DNA of 64,000 nucleotides from Streptomyces sp. NBC_00620. GTDB lineage: Bacteria > Actinomycetota > Actinomycetes > Streptomycetales > Streptomycetaceae. The DNA is taken from the NCBI RefSeq assembly GCF_026341825.1, contig NZ_JAPENY010000002.1:620001-684000 (forward strand), in the 5' to 3' direction. Each line of letters starts with the position of its first letter. Within the stretch, counting starts at the first letter, position 1. This document shows positions 9,194 through 17,816 of this stretch, piece after piece. Below the pieces are notes generated by a model, which did not search any database, was not told the origin of the DNA, and was given only the letters and a program-made list of their open reading frames with translations. The translations under genes were made by a program, and so were the position numbers.

Positions 9194-9913
9194 ATGCGCG
9201 TCGAGATCTGGAGCGACATCGCCTGCCCCTGGTGCTACGTGGGCAAGGCCCGCTTCGAGAAGGCGCTCGACGCCTTCCCGCACCGCGACGAGGTCGAGGT
9301 GGTGCACCGTTCCTTCGAGCTCGACCCGAACCGGGCCAAGGGCGACATCCAGCCCGTCCTGAAGATGCTGACCAAGAAGTACGGCATGAGCGAGGCGCAG
9401 GCGCAGGCCGGCGAGGAGAACCTGGGCACGCAGGCCGCCGCCGAGGGGCTCGAGTACCGCACCCGGGACCGCGACCACGGCAACACCTTCGACATGCACC
9501 GCCTGCTCCACTTCGCCAAGGCGCAGGGCAGGCAGGACGAGCTGATCGGCGCCCTCTACCGGGCGAACTTCGCCGAGGAGCGGTCCGTCTTCGGTGACGA
9601 CGAGCGGCTCGTGGAGCTGGCCGTCGCCGCCGGGCTCGACAAGGACGCGGCCCGCGAGGTGCTCGCCGACCCCGCCGCGTACGCCGACGACGTGCGCGCC
9701 GACGAGCGCGAGGCCGCCGAGCTGGGCGCGAACGGCGTGCCCTTCTTCGTCCTCGACCGCAAGTACGGCGTGTCCGGCGCCCAGCCCGCCGAGGTCTTCG
9801 CCCAGGCGCTGACGCAGGCGTGGGGCGAGCGGCCGCCGCTGAAGCTGATCCAGGAATCCTCCGACGGCTCGGAGGTCTGCGGACCGGACGGGTGCGCCGT
9901 ACCGCAGGGCTGA
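9194..9913 (+). CDS. DsbA-family oxidoreductase, FrnE-like
   Basis: A 239-aa thioredoxin-fold protein with the CPWC active site at C11-C14, directly after the first strand (VEIWSDIACPWCYVGKARFE), and a DsbA helical insert. The conserved cis-Pro segment is ANGVPFFVLDRKYGVSGAQP. There is no signal peptide, so it is cytosolic, as in FrnE (disulphide isomerase/2-hydroxychromene-carboxylate-isomerase-like). Two extra cysteines near the C-terminus (CGPDGC) resemble the additional redox pair of FrnE. I chose the start at MRVEIWSD. Confidence 0.88.
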   Translation: MRVEIWSDIACPWCYVGKARFEKALDAFPHRDEVEVVHRSFELDPNRAKGDIQPVLKMLTKKYGMSEAQAQAGEENLGTQAAAEGLEYRTRDRDHGNTFDMHRLLHFAKAQGRQDELIGALYRANFAEERSVFGDDERLVELAVAAGLDKDAAREVLADPAAYADDVRADEREAAELGANGVPFFVLDRKYGVSGAQPAEVFAQALTQAWGERPPLKLIQESSDGSEVCGPDGCAVPQG

Positions 9914-10009
9914 AAAGCGCAGGTCGGAGGGCATCTATAAGCGGTCCTTGGCGGATCCACGTAGAAATCGGCAATGGACGTGGTCTTCATGGGGCCGCAG
10001 AGTGGTCCC

Positions 10010-11059
10010 ATGGAGACCTTCGAGACTCTCGTACGTGCCGAGTTCGCCCCGAAGAACACCTACCTGAACACCGCGAGCACCGGGCTGCTCCCGGTCCGCG
10101 CGGTCGACGCCATGCGGGCCGGCGTCGAGTCCGTGGCGGCGGGGCAGCCGCAGGACATGTTCGCGGACGTGGAGGCGGCCAGGTCCGCCTTCGCGCGACT
10201 GGTCGGCGTCCCGGACCGCAGGGTCGCGGCCGGGGCCTCGGTCGCCGTCTACACCGGCCTGATCGCCGCCTCGCTCCCCGAGGGCGCCGAAGTCCTCACC
10301 GCAGAGGCCGACTTCACGTCCGTCGTGAACCCGTTCCACATGCGCCGCGACCTCAAGGTACGCACGGTGCCGATGGAGCGGATGGCCGAGTCGGTGCGCC
10401 CGGACACGGCACTCGTCGCGGTCAGCGCCGCACAGTCCGCCGACGGACGGATCGCCGACCTGCCGGCGATCCGCGAGTCCGCGCGCGAGCACGGCGCCCG
10501 TACCTACGTCGACGTGTCCCAGGCCGCCGGATGGCTGCCGATCGAGGCGGACGCGTACGACTACGTCTCCTCCGTCGCCTTCAAGTGGCTCGTGTGCCCG
10601 CGTGGAGTGGCCTTCCTGGTCGTTCCGGAGGACCTCGGCGGGCTCATCCCGGTCTTCGCCGGCTGGGTCGCGGGCGAGCATCCCTGGGACAGCTGCTACG
10701 GCCCCGTCGAGGAACTCGCCCACTCCGCACGGCGGTTCGACGAGAGCCCCAGCCTCTTCTCGTACGCGGGCGCCCGGCACTCCCTCGAACTGATCGAGCA
10801 ACTGGGCGTCGACACCGTACGCGCCCATGACCTCGGCCTCGCCGACCGCTTCCGCACGGGCCTGCACGGACTGGGCCACGAACCCGTCGCCGCCCCCGGC
10901 TCGGCCATCGTCTCCGTGCCCGGACTCGGCCGCCTCCAGCCCCAGTTGAGCGCCGCCGGAATCGAAGTCTCGGACCGGGCGGGCAACTTGAGGGCAGCCT
11001 TCCACCTTTACAACACCACCGCCGACGTCGACCGACTGCTCGACGTCCTGTCCGGCTGA
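10010..11059 (+). CDS. Class V aminotransferase-fold PLP enzyme (cysteine desulfurase/epimerase-like)
   Basis: A 349-aa fold-type I PLP enzyme. The predicted Schiff-base Lys is in SSVAFKWLVCPRG, the PLP-contacting Asp in YVDVSQAAG, and the N-terminal substrate loop in TYLNTASTGLLP. No catalytic Cys loop typical of NifS/SufS is seen, so it is more likely an uncharacterised class V aminotransferase or epimerase-like member than a true desulfurase. Starts at 9974 and 9992 are also in frame; METFETLV at 10010 aligns with the start of the fold. The SD is weak for all three. Confidence 0.75.
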   Translation: METFETLVRAEFAPKNTYLNTASTGLLPVRAVDAMRAGVESVAAGQPQDMFADVEAARSAFARLVGVPDRRVAAGASVAVYTGLIAASLPEGAEVLTAEADFTSVVNPFHMRRDLKVRTVPMERMAESVRPDTALVAVSAAQSADGRIADLPAIRESAREHGARTYVDVSQAAGWLPIEADAYDYVSSVAFKWLVCPRGVAFLVVPEDLGGLIPVFAGWVAGEHPWDSCYGPVEELAHSARRFDESPSLFSYAGARHSLELIEQLGVDTVRAHDLGLADRFRTGLHGLGHEPVAAPGSAIVSVPGLGRLQPQLSAAGIEVSDRAGNLRAAFHLYNTTADVDRLLDVLSG

Positions 11060-11113
11060 GCGCCCTGCCCACTGGCGCGGGGTGCGCGGGGGCGCTAGGA
11101 AGGGCACCACGAG

Positions 11114-11710
11114 GTGGTGGTGCCGGTGGAACCTACGCTCGCGGACGCCGAGTTGCATCGGCGGCTGGTGTACGGGGACGAGTCCGCGCTCGGCGAGGTG
11201 TACGCCGCGTACGGCGCGCTCGTGCGAGGGGTGGCCGTCCGGGTCACCCGCAGCCCGGCCGCAGCCGACGATGTCGCGCAGGAGGTCTTCGCGCAGCTGT
11301 GGAGCAGGCCGTACGCCTTCGACGCGCGCCGCGGCTCGCTGCGCACCTGGCTGTCCATGCTCGCCCACCGGCGGGCCGTGGACTGGGTGCGCAGCGAGGC
11401 CAGGCACCGCAAGGACGTCCGCGCGGACGACTCGGCGCTGCACGCCATCCCCGACGCCGCACCCGGCCCCGACGAGACGGTCGTCGACCGCGAACGCTCG
11501 CTGCTCCTGCACACGGCCCTCGCCGAACTCCCGGGACCCCAGCGCGAAGTGGTCCACCTCGCCTATTTCGCGGGCCGCACCTACCGCCAGGCCGCGGTCG
11601 AGCTCGGCATACCGGAGGGCACTGCCAAGACCCGGCTGCGCTCGGCGCTGCGCAAGCTCGCGGAGTCCCTTGCCGATCCACCGGATCCGGCACTGGAAAG
11701 GGGTGCGTGA
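11114..11710 (+). CDS. ECF RNA polymerase sigma factor
   Basis: A 198-aa sigma-70 family factor. Region 2 (about residues 18-85) contains AADDVAQEVFAQLWSRP and LSMLAHRRAVDWVR; region 4 (about 130-182) contains LPGPQREVVHLAYFAGRTYRQAAVELGIPEGTAK in two sections. It is SigK/SigE-like in size with no C-terminal extension. The GTG at 11114 begins a run of GTG codons. The next gene encodes a zinc-binding anti-sigma-like domain, the usual sigma/anti-sigma layout, so its activity is probably controlled by that partner. Confidence 0.9.
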   Translation: MVVPVEPTLADAELHRRLVYGDESALGEVYAAYGALVRGVAVRVTRSPAAADDVAQEVFAQLWSRPYAFDARRGSLRTWLSMLAHRRAVDWVRSEARHRKDVRADDSALHAIPDAAPGPDETVVDRERSLLLHTALAELPGPQREVVHLAYFAGRTYRQAAVELGIPEGTAKTRLRSALRKLAESLADPPDPALERGA

Positions 11711-11813
11711 TGGCGGCGGGGGTGGCTCCGGGCGGGCCGGGCGTGCGTATGGTGGGCTCAGCGGGGCGAGGTGCGGCCGCCATGCCGGCCATGTCCCGGA
11801 AGGGCGGCATGTG

Positions 11814-12836
11814 ATGAGCACCGAGCACGAAGACGTACGGGACCTGCTGGCGGCCTGGGCCTTCGGCGCGCTGCCGGCCGCGGAGCGGCAGACGGTTCCC
11901 GCGCACCTCGCCGACTGCGAGTCCTGCGCGGCGGAGGCGGAACGGCTGCGGGAGACGGTCCGGATACTGGACGGGCCTCCGGGAGCCGCCAACGGCTCGC
12001 AGGAGTCGGGGGGCGCGCTCGCCCTCGCCCTGCGCACCCGGCCCGCGGCGCCCCGGGTGGCCCCGCACGCCGCCCCCTACGCCGCCGCGGTCGCCGGACT
12101 GCAGTCGCTGCTGAGGGAGTTGGACGGGCTCGGAGCGTGGAGTACGCCGGTCGTGCACGACTGGGACGTGCACAGCACCGTCGCCCATCTGATCGCCGCC
12201 GACGAGCCGTTGGCCACCAGGCTCGGCCTCGACGCACATGTGCCGACATCGGAGCCCGTGCCGGAGGGGACGCGCTGGGAGGACGTCTGGGCCGCGCGGA
12301 CCGCCGACGTGATCGCGTACGAGCAGGGGCGCACACCCGAGGAGACGGTCGCCGCGTGGAGTGCCCGGGCCGGGGCACTGCTCGCCACGCCCGAGGCGCG
12401 CGACTCCGAACTGGCCTCCCTCGCCACGACGTTGATGGGCGTACGGCTGCCGGTCGCGGACCACTTCGTCGTGCGGGCCTTCGAGGCGTGGATCCACACC
12501 GACGACATCGGGCGCGCCCTCGGGTTCCCTGTGCCCCCGCCGCCGGATCCGCACCTGTGGCAGCTAGTCCGCCTGGCCGTCCGCATCCTTGGCATGGCGC
12601 TGGGGTCCGAGGCGCCCCCGGTGCTGTTCGCGGTGACCGGGGCAGGTGCCGACGCCCAGTGGGTGCTGGGCTCCGAGGACGAGCCCGTGCGGGCCGAACT
12701 CGTCCTGGATGCCGTCGACTTCTGCCTGCTGGTGGGCGGCCGGTACACACCCGAGGACGTGCCGAGGGGCGCGGTGGGGGACGACGCCGCCGTCGCCAAC
12801 GTACTGACGAGGGCGGCGTCACTGGCCTGGCTCTAG
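11814..12836 (+). CDS. Putative anti-sigma factor: zinc-finger (ZAS) domain fused to MDMPI/DinB-like mycothiol domain
   Basis: A 340-aa protein. Residues 1-50 look like a zinc anti-sigma domain, with H-x3-C-x2-C in PAHLADCESC after an acidic helix (EHEDVRDLLAAWAFGALP). After a linker, residues 85-225 resemble the maleylpyruvate isomerase / mycothiol-dependent DinB fold (VVHDWDVHSTVAHLIAADEP and FVVRAFEAWIHTDDIGRALG), followed by a small C-terminal domain (about 240-335). There is no transmembrane segment, so it would be a soluble, cytosolic sensor. It follows the ECF sigma factor by about 100 bp. That it binds the sigma factor and senses thiols is inference. Confidence 0.75.
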   Translation: MSTEHEDVRDLLAAWAFGALPAAERQTVPAHLADCESCAAEAERLRETVRILDGPPGAANGSQESGGALALALRTRPAAPRVAPHAAPYAAAVAGLQSLLRELDGLGAWSTPVVHDWDVHSTVAHLIAADEPLATRLGLDAHVPTSEPVPEGTRWEDVWAARTADVIAYEQGRTPEETVAAWSARAGALLATPEARDSELASLATTLMGVRLPVADHFVVRAFEAWIHTDDIGRALGFPVPPPPDPHLWQLVRLAVRILGMALGSEAPPVLFAVTGAGADAQWVLGSEDEPVRAELVLDAVDFCLLVGGRYTPEDVPRGAVGDDAAVANVLTRAASLAWL

Positions 12837-12869
12837 CTCAACTCACCGGCGACTCACCTCACCAGTGGT

Positions 12870-13757
12870 TCACTTCACCGGCGTGAAGTCCCGCGCCCCG
12901 ATGAACTCGGGCCGCCGCACCGGCGCCGCGAACGGCTCCACCGCCGCGTTCTCCACGCTGTTGAACACGATGAAGACGTTGCTGCGCGGGAACGGCGTGA
13001 TGTTGTCCCCCGAGCCGTGCATGCAGTTGCAGTCGAACCAGGTCGCCGAACCGGCCCTGCCCGTGAAGAGTTTGATGCCGTGCCGGGTGGCGAAGCGGGT
13101 GAGGGCCTCGTCGGAGGGCGTGCCCGCGTCCTGCATCTGGAGCGACTGCTTGTAGTTGTCCTTCGGCGTGGCCCCCGCACACCCGAGGAAGGTCTTGTGC
13201 GACCCCGGCATGATCATGAGGCCGCCGTTGGTGTCGTAGTTCTCGGTCAGCGCGATCGACACGGACACGGTCCGCATGTTCGGCAGACCGTCCTCGGCGT
13301 GCCAGGTCTCGAAGTCCGAGTGCCAGTAGAAGCCGCTCGCCCCGAAGCCGGGCTTGACGTTGATCCGCGACTGGTGGACGTACACGTCGGAGCCGAGGAT
13401 CTGCCGGGCCCGGCCGACGACCCGCTCGTCGCGCACCAGGCGGGCGAAGACCTCGCTGATCCGGTGCACCTCGAAGACGGACCGGATCTCCTGCGACTTC
13501 GGCTCGACGATGGACCGCTCGTCGGCGCGGATCGCGGGATCGGTGACGATCCGCTCCAACTCCTGCCGGTAGACGGCGACTTCGTCCTCGCCGATGAGCT
13601 CCTCGACGGGGAGGAAGCCATCGCGCTCGTACGCCTGGAGCTCGGACACCGCGATCGGGCCCGGCGTGCCGGGGGCGCCCCAGACGACCGGGTCCCGGCG
13701 GGGCGCGGACACCTCGACGGCGGCGCGGCTCGGGTAGAGATCGGTGAGCGTGGTCAT
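12870..13757 (-). CDS. ectD: Ectoine hydroxylase
   Basis: A 295-aa Fe(II)/2-oxoglutarate-dependent dioxygenase that converts ectoine to 5-hydroxyectoine in the cytosol. The EctD signature FYWHSDFETWHAEDGLPNMR is intact, with the HxD iron ligands in WHSD and the distal His in MHGSGDN. The length equals the family norm. Last gene of ectABCD; GAGGAGG precedes the ATG at 13757, and EctC stops only 5 bp upstream. It ends 33 bp from the convergent anti-sigma gene with no clear hairpin between. Confidence 0.96.
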   Translation of the reverse strand: MTTLTDLYPSRAAVEVSAPRRDPVVWGAPGTPGPIAVSELQAYERDGFLPVEELIGEDEVAVYRQELERIVTDPAIRADERSIVEPKSQEIRSVFEVHRISEVFARLVRDERVVGRARQILGSDVYVHQSRINVKPGFGASGFYWHSDFETWHAEDGLPNMRTVSVSIALTENYDTNGGLMIMPGSHKTFLGCAGATPKDNYKQSLQMQDAGTPSDEALTRFATRHGIKLFTGRAGSATWFDCNCMHGSGDNITPFPRSNVFIVFNSVENAAVEPFAAPVRRPEFIGARDFTPVK

Positions 13758-13762
13758 GGGAT

Positions 13763-14167
13763 TCAGACCTCCTCGGATTCGGTCAGCAGGGGGTAGACGC
13801 CGTTCTCGTCGTGGTCCTCCCGTCCGGTGACGGGCGGGTTGAAGACGCAGACACACCGGAAGTCGGTCTTGGGACGCATCGTGTGGCGCTCGTGGCCGTT
13901 CAGGAGGTACATCGTCCCCGGCGCGATCCAGTGCGTCTCGCCGGTCTCGTCGTTGGTGAGTTCGGCCTCGCCCTCGACGCAGAGCACGGCCTCGATGTGG
14001 TTCGCGTACCACATCGACGTCTCGGTACCCGCGTACAGCGTCGTCTCGTGGAGGGAGAAGCCGACCTTCTCCTTGGCGAGGACGATGCGCTTGCTCTCCC
14101 AGGTGCCGGATGCCGCCTTCACATGCCGGTCGGTGCCTTCGATGTCCTTGAACGAACGGACTATCAC
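13763..14167 (-). CDS. ectC: L-ectoine synthase
   Basis: A 134-aa cupin enzyme that cyclises N-gamma-acetyl-diaminobutyrate to ectoine. Conserved EctC features are MIVRSFKDIEGTDRHV, SLHETTLYAGTETSMWY, HIEAVLCVEGEAEL and LNGHERHTMRP, which carry the metal and substrate ligands. The start is GTG at 14167, with GAGGGAG upstream. Standard length. The 52-bp gap to ectB holds a 10-bp tandem repeat. Confidence 0.96.
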   Translation of the reverse strand: MIVRSFKDIEGTDRHVKAASGTWESKRIVLAKEKVGFSLHETTLYAGTETSMWYANHIEAVLCVEGEAELTNDETGETHWIAPGTMYLLNGHERHTMRPKTDFRCVCVFNPPVTGREDHDENGVYPLLTESEEV

Positions 14168-14184
14168 GGTGGTGCGCTCCCTCT

Positions 14185-14214
14185 CTCTTGCGTGCTCTCG
14201 CGTGTTCTCTCGTG
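14185..14214. repeat. Three tandem 10-bp units in the ectB-ectC spacer
   Basis: Read on the minus strand the units are CACGAGAGAA, CACGCGAGAG and CACGCAAGAG, followed by more purines leading into the ectC ribosome-binding site. The array could add extra SD-like sequence. Confidence 0.7.
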
Positions 14215-14219
14215 CCTTC

Positions 14220-15491
14220 TCAGACGGTTTCGCGTACGGCGCGGGCGAGGGTGCGCAGCCCCTCGTCCAGCTCCTCCGGCGTGATCGTCAGCGCCGGAAG
14301 CAGCTTGACGACCTCGCCCTCGGGGCCCGAGGTCTCGATGAGCAGCCCGAGTTCGAAGGCGCGCTGCGCGATGCGGCCCGCGCGCTCCTTGTCCTTGAAC
14401 TCGATGCCCCAGACGAGGCCCCGTCCCCGGTACTCCTTGACGTCGGCGAGGTTCTCCTCGGTGATGGAGATCAGCCCCTGCTCGACCTGCTCGCCGCGGG
14501 CGCGGGTCTGCTTCTCCATGGCGGAGCCGTCGGCCCAGTACGCCTCCAGGGCGGCGGCTGCCGTGACGAACGCCGGGTTGTTGCCGCGGAAGGTGCCGTT
14601 GTGCTCGCCCGGCTCCCAGATGTCCAGCTCGGGCTTGAACAGGCACAGGGACATGGGCAGTCCGTACCCGGAGATGGACTTGGACACGGTGACGATGTCG
14701 GGCACGATCCCCGCCTCCTCGAAGGAGAAGAACGCGCCCGTACGCCCGCAGCCCATCTGGATGTCGTCGACGATCAGCAGCATGTCCTGGCGCTCGCACA
14801 GCGCGGCGAGGGCCCGCAGCCACTCGGGCCGCGCGACGTTGATGCCGCCCTCGCCCTGCACGGTCTCCACGATCACGGCGGCGGGTTTGTTGAGCCCGGA
14901 GCCCTGGTCCTCCAGAAGCCGCTCGAACCAGAGGAAGTCCGGGACCTGGCCGTCGAAGTAGTTGTCGAACGGCATCGGGGTGCCGTGCACGAGCGGGACG
15001 CCGGCGCCGGCCCGCTTGAAGGCGTTGCCGGTCACGGCGAGCGAGCCCAGCGACATCCCGTGGAAGGCGTTGGTGAAGGACACGATCGCTTCGCGCCCCT
15101 TCACCTTGCGCGCCAGCTTCAGCGCGGACTCGACGGCGTTGGTGCCCGTCGGCCCCGGGAACATGACCTTGTACGGCAGATCGCGCGGCTGCAGCACGAC
15201 CTTCTGGAAGGACTCCAGGAACGCGCGCTTGGCGGTCGTCGACATGTCGAGACCGTGGGTGACACCGTCCCGTTCCAGATAGTCGATCAACGCCCGTTTG
15301 AGTACGGGGTTGTTGTGCCCGTAGTTGAGTGATCCGGCGCCCGCGAAGAAGTCCAGGTACTCATGGCCGTCCTCGTCGTACATCCGGCTGCCCTGCGCCC
15401 GGTCGAAGACGGTGGGCCAGCTGCGGCAGTAGCTCCGCACCTCCGACTCCAGGGTCTCGAAGACGCTCAGGTCGGGCTGGGTGATGGTCAC
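14220..15491 (-). CDS. ectB: Diaminobutyrate--2-oxoglutarate transaminase
   Basis: A 423-aa class III PLP aminotransferase that makes L-2,4-diaminobutyrate from aspartate semialdehyde. PLP-binding features are GPTGTNAVESALKLARK, the Asp in LLIVDDIQMGCGRTG, and the Schiff-base Lys in VTVSKSISGYGLPMS. The GTG start at 15491 has AGGAGGAG 7 nt upstream. Second gene of the ectoine operon, 75 bp after ectA. Confidence 0.96.
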   Translation of the reverse strand: MTITQPDLSVFETLESEVRSYCRSWPTVFDRAQGSRMYDEDGHEYLDFFAGAGSLNYGHNNPVLKRALIDYLERDGVTHGLDMSTTAKRAFLESFQKVVLQPRDLPYKVMFPGPTGTNAVESALKLARKVKGREAIVSFTNAFHGMSLGSLAVTGNAFKRAGAGVPLVHGTPMPFDNYFDGQVPDFLWFERLLEDQGSGLNKPAAVIVETVQGEGGINVARPEWLRALAALCERQDMLLIVDDIQMGCGRTGAFFSFEEAGIVPDIVTVSKSISGYGLPMSLCLFKPELDIWEPGEHNGTFRGNNPAFVTAAAALEAYWADGSAMEKQTRARGEQVEQGLISITEENLADVKEYRGRGLVWGIEFKDKERAGRIAQRAFELGLLIETSGPEGEVVKLLPALTITPEELDEGLRTLARAVRETV

Positions 15492-15566
15492 AGCGGATCT
15501 CCTCCTGGGAGACGAAGTCGTGGGGGGTCGAAGCCGTGTGGGGCCGGGGTTCGAGCCGGGTGGGGT

Positions 15567-16106
15567 TCAGAGCGACAAGGGCCCGATGCGGTACAGCACC
15601 TCGGGGTCGTGCGAACCGTCCGGGAACTGCCCTGCCTGGAACAGCACTTCACGCTCGACGCCCGCACCGTGACGTGCGGCGTACGAGGTGAACAGCCGCT
15701 CGGAGGCGGTGTTGCCCGGCGTGATGGTGGTCTCGACGACGGTCGTCCGCCGCTCCTTGGCGACCCGCGCGGTCAGCCCGTCGAGCAGCGCCCCGGCGAG
15801 ACCGCGCCCGCGGTGGGCGCCGTCGACGGCCACCTGCCACACGAGCAGCGTGCCCGGGTGCTCGGGCCGCACGTACCCGGTGACGAAACCGACGGGCGCG
15901 CCGTCCGCGTCCCGCGCCACCGCCGACGTACCGGCGAAGTCACGGCACCACAGCAGATAGCTGTACGAGGAGTTCAGGTCGAGGGTTCGGGAGTCCTTGG
16001 CGATACGCCAGAGTGCGGCCCCGTCGGCCACCTCCGGACGGTCGATCCGAAGGCCCTCCGGCATTTCCAGGAATTCCGCTTGCGGGTCTGCGTGTGCGGC
16101 GGTCAT
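15567..16106 (-). CDS. ectA: L-2,4-diaminobutyrate acetyltransferase
   Basis: A 179-aa GNAT enzyme acetylating the gamma-amino group of diaminobutyrate. Seen: VWQVAVDGAHRGRGLAGALL (acetyl-CoA motif A), TITPGNTASERLFTSYAAR, and the EctA-typical LDLNSSYSYLLWCRDFAGTS. I chose the start at MTAAHADPQ (16106); an extension to 16184 lies in the promoter. No SD-like purine tract precedes this ATG, so translation may be leaderless or weakly initiated. First gene of ectABCD. Confidence 0.94.
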   Translation of the reverse strand: MTAAHADPQAEFLEMPEGLRIDRPEVADGAALWRIAKDSRTLDLNSSYSYLLWCRDFAGTSAVARDADGAPVGFVTGYVRPEHPGTLLVWQVAVDGAHRGRGLAGALLDGLTARVAKERRTTVVETTITPGNTASERLFTSYAARHGAGVEREVLFQAGQFPDGSHDPEVLYRIGPLSL

Positions 16107-16414
16107 GCGGATTGAACTTAGCGAGGGAAATTCGAAATTGCATTGACCCACGGGGTTACGCACGAGGCGCCCGAGTGTTATCACGCGGGCGCGTGCAGCC
16201 GCATGAGTCGGCTCCGTTTGATCCCGCTTTACCCGGAAAATTCAACAGGAACCGGACGTCCTGTGGAGTGCGTCACAGCCACGTAATCACCACGAGATGT
16301 GCCCGAATTACGAGGTTGGCGTTCGCGAAATCTTAGCGTTTACACACGAGAAAACCGGGCAGGAGAATATGGGAAGCTGTGCAGAATTAATAGCAGGATA
16401 AGCGAGACGAATTT
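16107..16414. promoter_or_regulatory. AT-rich region upstream of ectABCD
   Basis: About 300 bp without a convincing gene, clearly more AT-rich than the rest of the window. It includes a TTCGAA-centred stretch near 16131 (AAATTCGAAATT). It must hold the osmotically induced ect promoter on the minus strand, but I cannot assign -35/-10 boxes with confidence. Confidence 0.45.
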
Positions 16415-16508
16415 AGCCCGTCCGGCGTTTGAGGACGAGCGCGAAGCGCGATAAGGGGGTCTGGGGGCGCAGCCCCCAGGCACGGGACGGGTAGGGGCGG
16501 AGGGGGCG
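16415..16508. repeat. Streptomyces 3'-end repeat, copy R2
   Basis: Same right arm as R1: CCGTCCGGCGTTTGAGGACG, then GGGGGCGCAGCCCCC, then GGGACGGGTAGGGGCGGAGG. It ends 14 bp from the stop codon of the minus-strand aminotransferase. The left terminal repeat is absent. Confidence 0.85.
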
Positions 16509-16522
16509 AAAAACCCCACCGC

Positions 16523-17623
16523 TCACCCCCACGCCCCCGCCACAGCCCGCCGAGCCCCCTCAAGGTCAACACCCAGCCCCGCCTCAGCCAGCGCAGCGCC
16601 CAGCGCCGCAAGGCTGGAGTGCACAACCCCCCGAGTCGCATCGGGCCCGTAGTGGTTCACCCGGATCATCGACTTCGCGAGCGCACCCCCACCCGCGACC
16701 AACGGCAGCACCGGATCCGCGGCCAGCGCCTTGGCGACAAGCCCGGCCGCGTCGACCCCCGACGGCGCCCGCAGGGTCGTGGCGACGGGCGCCGCGTCCA
16801 CCGCCTCGTACACATACGGCTCAAGCCCCCCGCCCAGCGCAAGCGCCCCGGCGCGCGTGGCCGCCGCGGCCGAAGCGTGCCGCGCCATCACCGCATCGAG
16901 CCCCTCGCCCTCGATCCGCTCGACACACGCCTCAAGGGCCAGCATCTCCAACTGCGCGGGCGCGTGCAGCAGCGCCTTCCGGCCCCCGTCGACCCACCGC
17001 TGCTTCCAGTCGAGCAGCGAGAGATACGACCGGCGCGGAGCCGCGGGATTGGCGGCCATCCGCGCCCACGCCCGCTCGCTCACCGACACGGCCGACACCC
17101 CGGCCGGCCCGCCCATCGCCTTCTGCGCCCCGATCACGCACAGGTCGACACCCCACGCGTCCGGCAGCACCGGCTCGGCCCCGATCGACGCGACGGCGTC
17201 GAGGTAGAAGAGCGCCCCGTGCTCCCGTACGACCTCACCGATCTCCGCGACCGGGTTGGTGTTCCCCGTCGCCGCCTCCGCGTGCACCAGCGACACGAAG
17301 TCGATCGAGGGATGCTCGGCGAACGCCTCCCGCACCTGCGCGGCGGTGACAGCCGTGTGGAAGGGCACCGCCAGGTCGATCACCGTCGCGCCGCAGTCCC
17401 GCAGCCAGTCCCCGAAGGTCTGCCCGTAGGGACCGGTGATCACATTGAGCGCGGTCGTGCCCGGCCCGGCCGTGCCACGGATGGCCCCCTCCAGCGGCAG
17501 CAGCGCCTCGCCCTGCATGATCACGACGTCCTGCTCGGTGGAGAGCAGCCGCGCCACCCGGTCCTCGATCGACGCGAAGTGCGCCGCGCTGAGCGGGGCC
17601 AGGTCCAGGAAGGGGTGGGTCAC
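16523..17623 (-). CDS. Class V PLP aminotransferase (serine/alanine-glyoxylate aminotransferase-like)
   Basis: A 366-aa fold-type I aminotransferase. It shows the phosphate-binding GEALLPLEGAIRG region, HAEAATGNTNPV, the PLP Asp in FYLDAVASIGAEP and the catalytic Lys in CVIGAQKAMGGPAG, as in the AGXT/serine-pyruvate family. The GTG at 17623 has GAGAG about 8 nt upstream; an in-frame GTG at 17644 is an alternative. It is divergent from an amino-acid ABC transporter, suggesting a shared role in amino-acid uptake and catabolism (inference). Repeat R2 lies immediately after its stop. Confidence 0.87.
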   Translation of the reverse strand: MTHPFLDLAPLSAAHFASIEDRVARLLSTEQDVVIMQGEALLPLEGAIRGTAGPGTTALNVITGPYGQTFGDWLRDCGATVIDLAVPFHTAVTAAQVREAFAEHPSIDFVSLVHAEAATGNTNPVAEIGEVVREHGALFYLDAVASIGAEPVLPDAWGVDLCVIGAQKAMGGPAGVSAVSVSERAWARMAANPAAPRRSYLSLLDWKQRWVDGGRKALLHAPAQLEMLALEACVERIEGEGLDAVMARHASAAAATRAGALALGGGLEPYVYEAVDAAPVATTLRAPSGVDAAGLVAKALAADPVLPLVAGGGALAKSMIRVNHYGPDATRGVVHSSLAALGAALAEAGLGVDLEGARRAVAGAWG

Positions 17624-17755
17624 GACGGTGCTCTCTTCGCTCACGGGGTCTAACGAGGCCCATGGGGGGCAATGGATCAGAGCGTAACCGGCGATACCGC
17701 ACCGGTTTGGACCGGCGACTTCTGAGGCCGGACGGCGCGGTGACCATCGGATTGA

Positions 17756-17784
17756 TTTGAGTGAGTCAAACCTTTCCTTATAAT
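17756..17784 (+). promoter_or_regulatory. Vegetative-type promoter overlapping an inverted-repeat operator
   Basis: TTGAGT (17757-17762) and a consensus TATAAT (17779-17784) are separated by 16 bp, about 30 bp before the SD of the binding-protein gene. TTTGA-GTGAG-TCAAA (17756-17770) is an inverted repeat covering the -35 box, where a repressor would block polymerase. Confidence 0.65.
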
Positions 17785-17816
17785 CAGAACCCTCAGTCCC
17801 CCCACAGGAGGTCTCC

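Noticed and set aside
16369..16401. 10-codon ORF (MGSCAELIAG) with a TTA codon and AGGAG upstream in the ect upstream region
   Set aside because: The SD is too close to the ATG, the ORF is on the strand opposite to ectABCD, and nothing downstream would be regulated by it.
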